DNA from: Actinoplanes octamycinicus
GTDB taxonomy: Bacteria; Actinomycetota; Actinomycetes; Mycobacteriales; Micromonosporaceae
Direction: 5' to 3'
DNA length: 64,000 nucleotides
Assembly: GCF_014205225.1 (NCBI RefSeq)
Contig: NZ_JACHNB010000001.1
Coordinates: 8,413,501 to 8,477,500, forward strand
The notes beneath the pieces are model-generated. The model was not told the origin of the DNA. It saw nothing but the letters and a program-made list of their open reading frames with translations, and searched no databases. Each line of letters starts with the position of its first letter. The stretch's first letter is position 1. Positions 18,145 through 26,728 of this stretch are shown here, one piece after another. The position numbers were made by a program, and so were the translations under genes.

Positions 18145-19035
18145 GTGACGGAACTGCGGCAGCTGCGGTACTTCGTGGCGGTGGCCGATCAGCTCAGCTT
18201 CACCCGGGCCGCCGCGCAGCTGCACGTCGCGCAGCAGTCGCTGTCCCAGCAGATCGGGGTGCTGGAGCGGCAGATCGGGGTGCGGTTGTTCGACCGGGAC
18301 ACCCGGGGGACGCGGCTCACCCCGGCCGGGGAGGCGCTGCTGCCCGGTGCCCGGGACGTGCTCACGCGTACCGAAGAAGCCGTCGCGGCGGCGCAGCGGG
18401 CCGCGACCGACCAGATCTCGCTGGGGTTTCTCTCCTCGACGGCGAACTACATGCTGCCCGCCGTGGTCCGGGCGGTCCGCGACCGGCTGCCCCGGGTCGC
18501 GCTGTCCACCCACGACCTGCCGATCGACGCCCTGGTCGCCGGGCTGCGCGAGGGCCGGATCGACCTGGCGTTCACCCGCCCGCCGCTGGTCGCCGACCTG
18601 GCCACCTGGACGATCACCACCGAGCCGGTGTGCGCGGTGCTGCCGTCCGGCCATCGGCTCGCCGGCGCCGCCGCGCTCTCGCTCGGCGAGCTGGCCGGGG
18701 AGGACTGGGTGCTCACGCCGCGGGAGTCCTGGCCGCCGTGGCACGACAAGTACGACCGGGACTTCACCGCGGCCGGCTTCGAGCCCCGGGTGGTGCAGCG
18801 CGCGTCCGGGGTGCCGAGCCTGCTCGGGCTGGTCGCGGCCGGCGTCGGGGTGACCCGGCTGGCCCGGTCCGCGGCGAGCATCCGGCGGTCCGGGGTGGTC
18901 TTCGTGCCGCTCACCGGGGAGGTCGCGGAGACCGTGCTGGCCTGGAACCCGGCGCGCGACCACCCGATGCGCGGGCAGCTGCAGGCGATCGTCGGGCACC
19001 TGGCCAGCACCACCGATCTGACCAGCGGCGGATAG
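18145..19035 (+). CDS. LysR-family transcriptional regulator
   Basis: A 296-aa LysR-type regulator. The N-terminal winged HTH (residues ~5-60) includes FTRAAAQLHVAQQSLSQQIGVLE, and a long linker helix leads to a periplasmic-binding-like effector domain from ~90 (ISLGFLSSTANYMLPAVVRAVR). A TACAGT box at 18131-18136 ends eight bases before the GTG, so the mRNA may be leaderless. It likely represses or activates the divergent SDR gene at 18073; no clear T-N11-A operator stands out. The inducer is unknown. Confidence 0.93.
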   Translation: MTELRQLRYFVAVADQLSFTRAAAQLHVAQQSLSQQIGVLERQIGVRLFDRDTRGTRLTPAGEALLPGARDVLTRTEEAVAAAQRAATDQISLGFLSSTANYMLPAVVRAVRDRLPRVALSTHDLPIDALVAGLREGRIDLAFTRPPLVADLATWTITTEPVCAVLPSGHRLAGAAALSLGELAGEDWVLTPRESWPPWHDKYDRDFTAAGFEPRVVQRASGVPSLLGLVAAGVGVTRLARSAASIRRSGVVFVPLTGEVAETVLAWNPARDHPMRGQLQAIVGHLASTTDLTSGG

Positions 19036-19050
19036 TGGTTAACTGTCGCC

Positions 19051-19422
19051 ATGGGGCTGTTCACGCTGGCGGAGGCACGGTCGGAGCTGGCGCGGCTGCG
19101 GCCGGCCCTGGACGAGATCGTCGAGCTCCGGGCGGACATGGTGGAGCTGTCCGCGGCGCTGGTCCCGGGCGGTGAGCCGACGTCGCTGGGCGGGCTGCCG
19201 GAGCGCAAGGCCGCCGAGGCCCGGCTGAACGAGTTGATGACCGAGATCCAGGAGTCCGGGGCGGAGCTGAAGAGCGTGGCGCCGCTGCTGATCGACTTCC
19301 CGGCCGACCTGGATGGCCTGCCGGTGCTGCTCTGCTGGCTGGAGGGCGAGGCCGAGCTGGGCTGGTACCACCGGCCTGACCTGGGCGTGGCCGGCCGGCG
19401 GCGGATCCCGCCCACGGCCTGA
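19051..19422 (+). CDS. DUF2203-family protein
   Basis: A 123-aa protein matching the DUF2203 family: an N-terminal helical pair (FTLAEARSELARLRPALDEI) and a C-terminal strand-rich end with LLCWLEGEAELGWYHRP. The function of the family is unknown. It lies 15 bp after the LysR gene and may be co-transcribed, although TTAACT six bases before the ATG resembles the leaderless -10 boxes nearby. Its last codons are duplicated downstream: a 30-bp segment (19382-19411) recurs exactly at 19426-19455, beyond the stop codon. Confidence 0.85.
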   Translation: MGLFTLAEARSELARLRPALDEIVELRADMVELSAALVPGGEPTSLGGLPERKAAEARLNELMTEIQESGAELKSVAPLLIDFPADLDGLPVLLCWLEGEAELGWYHRPDLGVAGRRRIPPTA

Positions 19423-19455
19423 CCATGGGCGTGGCCGGCCGGCGGCGGATCCCGC
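19382..19455. repeat. 44-bp-spaced duplication of a gene end
   Basis: A 30-bp sequence beginning TGGGCGTGGCCGGCCGG occurs exactly twice, 44 bp apart. The first copy encodes the tail of the DUF2203 protein; the second lies after its stop, in the gap to the convergent diguanylate cyclase gene. Confidence 0.85.
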
Positions 19456-19470
19456 GCGGCCTGATCGCGC

Positions 19471-21462
19471 TCAGGAGCCGGCGGTCACCGGCGTGGCGCC
19501 CAGGACGGTGTCCCGGCCCGCCGCCTTCGCCGCGTAGAGGGCGTGGTCGGCACGCTCCAGCAGGCGCTCGGACGACTCGGCGCCGGACCAGACCGCGAAC
19601 CCGATGCTGCACGTCTCCGGCGCCGGCGTCGCGGACCGCAACCGGTTCAGGATCTCGGCCGCCGCCGCGTCGTCGCAGCCGGGCAGCGCGATCACGAACT
19701 CCTCGCCGCCCCACCGGGCGATCAGGTCGCCGTCGCGCAGCTGGGCCCGGAACGCGGCCGCGGTGGCGATCAGCAGGTCGTCGCCGGCCGGGTGGCCGTA
19801 CGTGTCGTTGTACCGCTTGAAGTGGTCCAGGTCGGCGATCGCCACGGCCAGCGGCTGCCCGCCGGCCCGGGCCGCCACCAGCAACTCGGCGAAGCCGGCC
19901 TGCCAGGCCCGCCGGTTCGACAAGCCGGTCAGCGTGTCGGTGTAGGCCATCTGCTCCAGCCGGGACAGCAGCCGTTCGTGGTCCAGCGCGAGCGCGGTCT
20001 CGTCGGCGAGCAGCGCCACCGCCCGGGCGCGCAGGTCGCTGACCGAGGTGATCCGGGTCCGCCAGCTGACCACCAGCATCGCGACCACCCGGCCGTCGGC
20101 GATCACCGGCTGCCACATCATCGAGCGGGCGTCGACCAGGCGCAGCAGGGCGGCCGACACCCGCGGGTCGCTCCCCGGGTCGGCGAGGAAGACCGGCTGC
20201 CCGTCCCGGTACACGGTCGCGATCATCGAGGTGCCGTCCATCGGCACCCGGGTGCCGGCCACCTGGACACCGACGTCGCCGGTGACCACCAGGTCGGCGC
20301 CGTCCGGTTCGAGCAGGCTGACCGCGTCGGCCTCGGCCAGCTCACGGACCGCTTCGATGATCGTGTCGCGGGCGTCCTCGCCGGTGCGGATCCGGCGGGC
20401 GGCGGCGGAGACCGCGGCGAGCAGCCGGTCCGACTCGCGGACGGCCCGCTCGGCGAGGTGCCGGTCGGTGACGTCGTGCAGGTGGATCAGCGTCCAGTGC
20501 CGGGTGTCGGTGCGGTCCAGCACGCCGGTGCGTCCGACGGTCAGCCACACCCAGCGGACCGACCCGTCCGGGCGGACGTAACGCATCTGCCGCCCGGCCG
20601 GGTCGATCGCCACGCCCGGCTCGACGTAGGCGTGGCTGCTCGCCCCGACCAGCTCGTCGGCCGGCATCCCGGCCAGATCGCAGAAGGCCGGGTTGACCGC
20701 GACGAACACACCGTGCTCGTCGGTGATCCCGACGCCCGCCGGGGACGCCTGGAACAGGTTCTCGAAGCGTTCCAGCACCACGGCCAGCTCGTCCCGGGCC
20801 GCCCGCAGGTCCCGCTGGCGACGCCGGAGCGCCTCGTGCAGGATCACCCCGAGCATCGCGGCCATGGCCAGCTGGGTGGCGTAATAGCCCAGCTCCGGGG
20901 TGCGCAGCCGGTCGTCGGTGACCACCGCGGCGACCCAGCCGACGCAGCCGAGCAGGCCGGCCAGCGCCGCGGTCCGCCGGGCCGGGACCGCTGCGCCGAC
21001 GCCGACCAGGGTCAGCAGCAGCGTGGTCGTGTAGTGCAGCTGCCCGGTGATCGCGACCTGCGCGACCGCGACCACCACCGGGAGGTAGGCCAGGTTCTCC
21101 CAGCCGCGCCCGGTCCCGCGCCGCCCGGCCCCGGGCCGCCCGGCCTCGCCTTGCCCGGCCCCGCTCCGCCCGGCCCCGCTCCGCCCGGCCCCGCTCCGCC
21201 CGGCCCCGCTCCGCCCGGCCCCGCGGGCCGCCGCCACCAGCAGCAGGAGCGCGGTCGCCCCGGCCAGCAGGGCGAGCACGACTCGGGCTGCCCCGGTGAG
21301 CATGAGGCAGTTGGCCAGCATCAACGCAACGTAGTACGAGGCCAGCGCGGCACGCCGCCACCGCGCCGAGGGCTCGCTGTCGGGGCGGCCCTCGGCCCGC
21401 CGCCCGCCCTGGGCGGGCAGACGGCGCGGGTCACTCGGGTCCCGGTACGGGGCAGCGCTCAC
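19471..21462 (-). CDS. Membrane PAS/GAF/GGDEF diguanylate cyclase
   Basis: A 663-aa membrane sensor that makes cyclic di-GMP. Several hydrophobic segments occupy about residues 40-200. A PAS domain follows at ~225-370, a GAF-like domain at ~375-480, and a GGDEF domain at ~500-655. The active-site motif is GGEEF (residues ~585-589), and an RxxD inhibitory site (RDGD) sits five residues before it, so product feedback is expected. The GTG start is preceded by a strong GGGAGGAA site. Within the membrane region, a pentapeptide GAGRS is repeated four or five times, encoded by a 15-bp tandem repeat and probably lying in a loop. It is convergent with the DUF2203 gene. The signal is unknown. Confidence 0.93.
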   Translation of the reverse strand: MSAAPYRDPSDPRRLPAQGGRRAEGRPDSEPSARWRRAALASYYVALMLANCLMLTGAARVVLALLAGATALLLLVAAARGAGRSGAGRSGAGRSGAGRSGAGQGEAGRPGAGRRGTGRGWENLAYLPVVVAVAQVAITGQLHYTTTLLLTLVGVGAAVPARRTAALAGLLGCVGWVAAVVTDDRLRTPELGYYATQLAMAAMLGVILHEALRRRQRDLRAARDELAVVLERFENLFQASPAGVGITDEHGVFVAVNPAFCDLAGMPADELVGASSHAYVEPGVAIDPAGRQMRYVRPDGSVRWVWLTVGRTGVLDRTDTRHWTLIHLHDVTDRHLAERAVRESDRLLAAVSAAARRIRTGEDARDTIIEAVRELAEADAVSLLEPDGADLVVTGDVGVQVAGTRVPMDGTSMIATVYRDGQPVFLADPGSDPRVSAALLRLVDARSMMWQPVIADGRVVAMLVVSWRTRITSVSDLRARAVALLADETALALDHERLLSRLEQMAYTDTLTGLSNRRAWQAGFAELLVAARAGGQPLAVAIADLDHFKRYNDTYGHPAGDDLLIATAAAFRAQLRDGDLIARWGGEEFVIALPGCDDAAAAEILNRLRSATPAPETCSIGFAVWSGAESSERLLERADHALYAAKAAGRDTVLGATPVTAGS
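21161..21220 (-). repeat. 15-bp in-frame tandem repeat (four perfect copies)
   Basis: Four exact copies of CCGCTCCGCCCGGCC in tandem, flanked by degenerate copies from about 21125. They encode GAGRS pentapeptides in a loop of the diguanylate cyclase membrane region. Confidence 0.9.
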
Positions 21463-21543
21463 GGTTCCTCCCTCGCCGACCAGGCCAGTCGGCCGGGATC
21501 ACCTCCAGTTGAGAGAACGGACCACGGGGAGAATGCCCCGGCC

Positions 21544-24291
21544 TCAGGCGCCGAGCAGTGCGGCCACCGCCTCGGCCGGCTCCGGGAAGGCCGTCAACAG
21601 CACCGCGGGGCCGGCACCTCCCGGGGCGACCGCGCTCCACTCCCCCGAGCAGCCCAGCAGCTCGGCCACCGCGTCCGTGGTCGCCGGCCGGGCGGCCAGG
21701 AACGCGCCGGCCGGTCCGGCCGCCGGAGCCCGGACCGCCGGCGTGGCCGGGGACGGCCGGCGGGCCAGCCACGGCGGCGTCCACGAGTCGATCGCCGCGA
21801 GCGTGCCCGGGAAGGTCCGGCCCGCCTCCCGGGTGAGGACCGGGACCAGCTCCGCCGCCTGCTGTTTCAGCGTGGTGATCAGGTTGGGCAGCCAGGGCAG
21901 CAGCACCGGGTCGGGCAGCCGGCCGAACGCCTTGGACAGCGTCTCCACCACGAACGGCGCCAGCCGCGGCACCGGGTCGAGGGCCTGCACGAAGCCGCTC
22001 ACGTACTGCGGGAAGGCCGGCACCACGAGCGGATTGCCGAGCAGCCCGTCGACCCGCTCGCGCAGCTCGGCCAGCGGCAGGTCGCCGAGCTGGTTGCGGG
22101 CCGCCCAGAGCAGCGCGATCTTCGCCGGGACCTCCGGGTGCGACTGCCGGACGGCGATCTCCAGCTGGGTCCGGTCGCAGCCCAGCGAGAGGGCCAGGCT
22201 CTCCATGCTGAACAGGAAGCCGAGCATCGCGCCGACCTGCCGGACACCGGTCTCCTCGTCGACGAAGGCGGTCGGCAGCAGGGTGCAGTAGTGCGCGTAC
22301 CCCTCCCGGACGAACCGCTCGCACCAGGACGGCAGCACCGGCCGGGTGGCCCGGTAGTGCCCGAGCAGCCGCCGGATCCGCCGCAGCACGTCCGGCGCGT
22401 CGTCGACGGTCCGCTCGGCGGCGAGCAGCTCGACCGCCCGCACGCCCAGCTCGTCGGTGAGCCGCGGGCTCTGCAGGAACAGCATCGAGTTCTCCACCGC
22501 CTTGAGCGCGGTGGCCGCGGTCGCCTTCGGATCCCAGGCGTCGCGGCGCAGCCGCTGCTCCAGCACCTGCTCGACGGTGACGCCCTCGTAGCCGAGCTCG
22601 ATGATGGTCCGCTGGTGGCGGCCCAGGTCGAGGTCCCAGCTCTCCTGGATGTGCCGCTCGCCGAGCTTGCGGCTGCCCATGATCGGCCGGACCGCCTGGT
22701 CGGGCAGCAGGTACCGGAGCATCCAGAGCAGCTGCGAGCAGGCGGCCAGCTCGGGCCGGGCGGCCAGGTCGAGCAGCGCGCGCTGGATGCTGCGCTGCTG
22801 CAGGTTCAGCTCCAGCGGGGCGAGCCGGTCGTAGACGTCGCGGGCCAGCGGCGGCAGCGCGTCGTAGCCGACCTGGCCGATCCGGTCGCCGCCGAGCAGG
22901 ATCTCGCACAGCCGCCGCACGTCCCGGCGGCCCGGCACGCTGTCCTTCTCGATGCAGGTGACCGCGGCGTCCTGGAAGTCGTACGGCGTCGGCCGCACCC
23001 GCCCGCGCATCCCGGCCAGCAGGATCGACGTCTCGAAGACCGCGATCGCGTCGGCGGTGCTGGCCAGGTAGCCGTTGCGGCGGGCCAGCCGGACGATGTC
23101 GACGCACCAGCCGCGCAGCTCCTCCTCGTCCAGCCCGTCGAGCGCGGGCGGGCCGGCCAGGTAGCCGGTGAGGTGGTCGGTGACCGGCCCGGTGCCGGGC
23201 AGCGGCGCCGGGAGCCGGCCGCCCTGCTGCCCGTCCAGCCGGAACGGCTTGAGCCGGGACCTGGTCAGCTGTTTCTGCCAGGTGGCCGCCGCGATCGACA
23301 CCGAGCCGGGCGCCAGCCCGAACTGCGCCTCGATCGCCGAGTGGCTGGACGGGATCAACCCGTAGAGCCAGGTCGTCGCGGTCCGCGGGGTGATCGCGAA
23401 GTCCGGCGTGCCGGGCGCCGAGCCGACCTCTGGCAGCCGGCTGGCGGCGTGGAAGGCGCCACAGACGTACAGGCAGTCGGCCGGGTCGGTGCCGGTGGCG
23501 GCGAGGTGCTCGCGGATCCGGGTCCACATGTAACGTTCCCGGTCCTCGTCGCTGGCGTACCGCCTGGTGTCGTGCGGGGCCAGCCGCCGGAACAGGCTGC
23601 CGACCATGGTCATCACCTGCCGGTACGTGTCGTGGTCGGCCCCGGCCAGCGGCTGCTCCACATACTGGTCCCACCACTCCGACCAGTGCCGGACCCGGCC
23701 GTGGTGCAGCAGGTGCTCCTCCAGCTCGGCGAACCGCGGCCGCAGGTCGCCGATCTCCACCCCGACCGCGTCGCCGTGCAGGTCGTCCTCCGGCTCGGTG
23801 GCCTCGCCGTGCCCCTCGAGGTCGGGCTGCCACTGGAAGACGTGGTCGGTGGACCGGTCCACCAGGACCAGCTCGACGCCCGGGGTGTCCAGGGCGTAGG
23901 CGATCGCCTGGTACTCCGCGGACGCCTCGGTGATCGGCGCGATCACCGAGAGCGGGGCCGACTCCTTCGGGAAGCCGTCCAGCTCGGAGGCGAAGGCCTG
24001 CAGCGCCACCGGCAGCCGGCAGTTGCGCAGCTCGGTCAGCAGCGGTTGCAGGTCCTCGCACAGCTCCAGGTAGATCACCGCGGGCTGCTTCTCCCGCAGC
24101 CGGCGCAGCATGGCCAGCGCCGAGGCCGGCGAATGGTGGCAGACCGGGAAGATCTCCAGCGGTTCCCGCACCGCATGGTCGACATCGTCGACGATTCCGG
24201 CGAGGATCTCGGGCAGCGCCGCCGGGCCGTCCGCCAGCGACTCGGCGGCGCCTAACAGCTGAGCGCGCAGCGCGTCGAAGGGGTTGCTCAC
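21544..24291 (-). CDS. DUF5682-family protein of a MoxR/vWA/SWIM operon
   Basis: A 915-aa cytoplasmic protein of the DUF5682 type. Its N-terminal region reads EIFPVCHHSPASALAMLRRL and PAVIYLELCEDLQPLL, with YVCGAFHAASRLP further on, giving a fold with conserved His/Glu/Cys residues that look enzyme-like. The C-terminal ~450 residues are helical and unassigned. The GTG at 24291 overlaps the ATPase stop by four bases (GTGA) and is chosen over a long upstream extension in the same frame, which is a shadow of the ATPase gene. In sequenced actinobacteria DUF5682 proteins sit beside MoxR ATPases and vWA proteins; biochemical activity is unproven. It is the last gene of the five-gene operon. Confidence 0.85.
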   Translation of the reverse strand: MSNPFDALRAQLLGAAESLADGPAALPEILAGIVDDVDHAVREPLEIFPVCHHSPASALAMLRRLREKQPAVIYLELCEDLQPLLTELRNCRLPVALQAFASELDGFPKESAPLSVIAPITEASAEYQAIAYALDTPGVELVLVDRSTDHVFQWQPDLEGHGEATEPEDDLHGDAVGVEIGDLRPRFAELEEHLLHHGRVRHWSEWWDQYVEQPLAGADHDTYRQVMTMVGSLFRRLAPHDTRRYASDEDRERYMWTRIREHLAATGTDPADCLYVCGAFHAASRLPEVGSAPGTPDFAITPRTATTWLYGLIPSSHSAIEAQFGLAPGSVSIAAATWQKQLTRSRLKPFRLDGQQGGRLPAPLPGTGPVTDHLTGYLAGPPALDGLDEEELRGWCVDIVRLARRNGYLASTADAIAVFETSILLAGMRGRVRPTPYDFQDAAVTCIEKDSVPGRRDVRRLCEILLGGDRIGQVGYDALPPLARDVYDRLAPLELNLQQRSIQRALLDLAARPELAACSQLLWMLRYLLPDQAVRPIMGSRKLGERHIQESWDLDLGRHQRTIIELGYEGVTVEQVLEQRLRRDAWDPKATAATALKAVENSMLFLQSPRLTDELGVRAVELLAAERTVDDAPDVLRRIRRLLGHYRATRPVLPSWCERFVREGYAHYCTLLPTAFVDEETGVRQVGAMLGFLFSMESLALSLGCDRTQLEIAVRQSHPEVPAKIALLWAARNQLGDLPLAELRERVDGLLGNPLVVPAFPQYVSGFVQALDPVPRLAPFVVETLSKAFGRLPDPVLLPWLPNLITTLKQQAAELVPVLTREAGRTFPGTLAAIDSWTPPWLARRPSPATPAVRAPAAGPAGAFLAARPATTDAVAELLGCSGEWSAVAPGGAGPAVLLTAFPEPAEAVAALLGA

Positions 24292-25400
24292 GACAGGGTC
24301 GCGATCGCCTTGCGGCCGCCGTCCAGGAAGCCGTCCCACTCGCCGCTCTGCTCCTTGGCCCGCGGCTCGATCACGCCGTGCCAGTACTTGTTGAGGATGG
24401 CCAGGTCCTCCGGGCTGCGCCGGGCGAGCGAGCCGACCAGCGACCCGGCCAGCGTCGCCGCGGTCAGCGCGGTGGCGCCGAAGAAGTTGCTGTGCAGGAT
24501 CGCGTCCTCCAGCACGCCGATCTGCTCGGCGGTGGAGAGCGCCGACTCCAGCCGCTCGTCGTCGCTGGTCGCCGACGCGGACGCGGCGCGCAGGTCGGCG
24601 AAGCTCTGCAGCAGCACGTCGAGCAGGGTGGGCGGCACCTCCAGCTCGATGTTGTGCCGGCGCAGCAGCTCCTCGGTGCGGAACCGGACGATCTCCGCCT
24701 CGCTCTTCTTGTTCGTCACGACCGGGATGCGGACGAAGTTGAACCGCCGTTTCAGCGCCGAGGACAGGTCGTTGACCCCCCGGTCGCGGCTGTTCGCGGT
24801 GGCGATGATGCTGAAGCCGGGCTTGGCGAAGACGATGTTGTCGTCGTCCAGCTCCGGGATCGACACGTATTTCTCCGACAGGATCGAGATCAGCGCGTCC
24901 TGCACGTCGCTGGTCGACCGGGTCAGCTCCTCGAAGCGGCCGATCACCCCGTTCTCCATCGCGGTCATGATCGGCGACGGGATCATCGAGGCGCGGGACT
25001 GGCCCTTGGCGATCACCATCGACACGTTCCACGAGTACTTGATGTGGTCCTCGGTGGTGCCCGCGGTGCCCTGCACGACCAGGGTGGAGTTGCGGCTGAT
25101 CGCGGCGGCCAGCAGCTCGGCCAGCCAGCTCTTGCCGGTGCCCGGGTCGCCGATCAGCAGCAGGCCGCGGTCCGAGGCGAGGGTGACGATCGAGCGCTCG
25201 ACGAAGCTGCGGTCGCCGTACCACTTCTGCTCGATCTCGCGGTCGAGGCCGTCGGCGCGCTCCGAGCCGAGGATGAACAGCCGCACCATTTTCGGGCTGA
25301 GCCGCCAGGAGAACGGCTTGGGGCCGTCGTCGACCGACTCCAGCCAGTCCAGCTCCTCGGCGTACTTGATCTCGGCGGGGGCGCGCAGCATGTCAGACAT
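24288..25400 (-). CDS. MoxR-type AAA+ ATPase of the DUF5682 operon
   Basis: A 370-aa AAA+ ATPase. Walker A GDPGTGKS is at residues 84-91. The usual acidic Walker B is represented by GRFEELTRS, and sensor 1 by ATANSRDRG. A C-terminal lid is present. This is the second MoxR-like ATPase in the window and is clearly different in sequence from the one at 10835-12004. The ATG at 25400 has AGGAGA a few bases upstream; the long upstream extension is not coding. It lies 20 bp after the vWA gene and overlaps the DUF5682 start, so the three are co-translated. A chaperone-like role with the vWA partner is inferred from family. Confidence 0.92.
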   Translation of the reverse strand: MSDMLRAPAEIKYAEELDWLESVDDGPKPFSWRLSPKMVRLFILGSERADGLDREIEQKWYGDRSFVERSIVTLASDRGLLLIGDPGTGKSWLAELLAAAISRNSTLVVQGTAGTTEDHIKYSWNVSMVIAKGQSRASMIPSPIMTAMENGVIGRFEELTRSTSDVQDALISILSEKYVSIPELDDDNIVFAKPGFSIIATANSRDRGVNDLSSALKRRFNFVRIPVVTNKKSEAEIVRFRTEELLRRHNIELEVPPTLLDVLLQSFADLRAASASATSDDERLESALSTAEQIGVLEDAILHSNFFGATALTAATLAGSLVGSLARRSPEDLAILNKYWHGVIEPRAKEQSGEWDGFLDGGRKAIATLS

Positions 25401-25420
25401 CGGGAAATCTCCTAGCGGGT

Positions 25421-26728
25421 TCAGACGAGGAAGTTCTTGAGCTCGGTGACGAGCTTCTTGATGTGGCCGGAGAGGACCGGGGTGCCCTGGTCCTTGAAGC
25501 GCTGCCGGAACCACGGGTTGACGCTCTGGTGGCCGCCGCTGCTGACCGAGCCGACCGGGATGAACTTCACCCCGGCCCGGTGGATGGCCTGCATGCCGGT
25601 GAAGACCGCCTGCTCCTGCCACTCGTAGAAGTCGGAGATCCAGACCACCACGGTGTTGCGCGGGTCGGTGATCTTCGGCCGGGCCAGGTCGAGCGCGACC
25701 GTGCCGTCGGTGCCGCCACCGAGATGGGTGTGCAACAGCACCTCGAACGGGTCGTGCACCCACGGGGTCAGGTCGAGCGCCCGGGTGTCGTAGGCGATCA
25801 GGTGGACGTCGACCTTGGGCAGGCCGGCGAAGATCGAGGCGAGGATGGTGCAGTTGACCATCGCGTCGACCATCGACCCGGACTGGTCGACCACCACGAT
25901 CAGCCGGGCCGGCTCGATCCGTTTCGCGGTCTGCTTGTAGTAGAGCCGGTCCACGTAGAGCCGCTCGTCGTCCGGGCTCCAGTTCGGCAGGTTCTTCCAG
26001 ATGGTGCGGTCCAGGTCGAGGTTCCGGAAGATCCGTTTCGGCGGGACGGACCGGTCGACGGTGCCGGTGCTGGCCTGAGCGACCTGGGTGCGCAGCACCT
26101 CGGCCACCTCGTCGACGAACCTGCGGATCAGCGCCTTGGCGTTGGCCAGCGCGACGCCGTCCAGGTTGTCCTTGTCGCGCAGCAGCTGCTCGATCAGCGA
26201 CATGCTCGGGGTCAGCTGTTTGGCCAGCCGGTTGTCGGCCAGCACCTCGCGCAGCCGCATCCGGCTGACCAGGTCGCCCTCGATGCCGGCCAGCACACCG
26301 CCGACGCCGTGCGAGTCGGCGCCGGCGCCGCGGCCGCGCAGCTGGCCGGGCTGGCAGCCCATCGCCCGCTCGAACCAGCCGGCGTCAGCCTGCCAGCGCT
26401 GCAGCTGCTCGGCGGTCACGCTGCCGGAGCCGGTGCCGAACACGTTGAGCAGCAGTTTCGACACCAGGGCGGCGCGCCGGACCTCGCCCTCGCGGTCATC
26501 GGCCGGGGAGCCGGGCGCCAGCAGGCCGTCGAACTCGGCCTCCAGGTCCGGGAACCGCTGCACCACGGTGTCCACCGAGACGGCCGGGTCGAGCAGCGCG
26601 GCGGGCAGCCCGAGGTCGCCGACCACCGCCATGCTGCCGGACTCCAGGCTCGCCTGCTCCTCCGGGTCGAAGAGGCGGGCGATCAGCCGCCAGTAGAGGA
26701 CCTGTCTGCGGGTCTCGTCGGCGCTCAC
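25421..26728 (-). CDS. vWA-domain protein with intact MIDAS motif
   Basis: A 435-aa cytoplasmic vWA protein of the CoxE-like class. The N-terminal ~260 residues are helical. The vWA domain begins near residue 275 with VVVDQSGSM (MIDAS D281-S283-S285), and TDGTVALD and ISDFYEW provide later metal-site positions. The GTG start at 26728 overlaps the stop of the previous gene by four bases. Partnering with the MoxR ATPase immediately downstream is the usual arrangement: the vWA protein is thought to bind substrate while the ATPase remodels it. The substrate is not known. Confidence 0.92.
   Translation of the reverse strand: MSADETRRQVLYWRLIARLFDPEEQASLESGSMAVVGDLGLPAALLDPAVSVDTVVQRFPDLEAEFDGLLAPGSPADDREGEVRRAALVSKLLLNVFGTGSGSVTAEQLQRWQADAGWFERAMGCQPGQLRGRGAGADSHGVGGVLAGIEGDLVSRMRLREVLADNRLAKQLTPSMSLIEQLLRDKDNLDGVALANAKALIRRFVDEVAEVLRTQVAQASTGTVDRSVPPKRIFRNLDLDRTIWKNLPNWSPDDERLYVDRLYYKQTAKRIEPARLIVVVDQSGSMVDAMVNCTILASIFAGLPKVDVHLIAYDTRALDLTPWVHDPFEVLLHTHLGGGTDGTVALDLARPKITDPRNTVVVWISDFYEWQEQAVFTGMQAIHRAGVKFIPVGSVSSGGHQSVNPWFRQRFKDQGTPVLSGHIKKLVTELKNFLV

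Noticed and set aside
19543..24255. A 1570-codon plus-strand frame opposite the diguanylate cyclase and DUF5682 genes
   Set aside because: It crosses two well-supported minus-strand genes and their promoter, has no recognisable domain, and shows the composition of an antisense frame.
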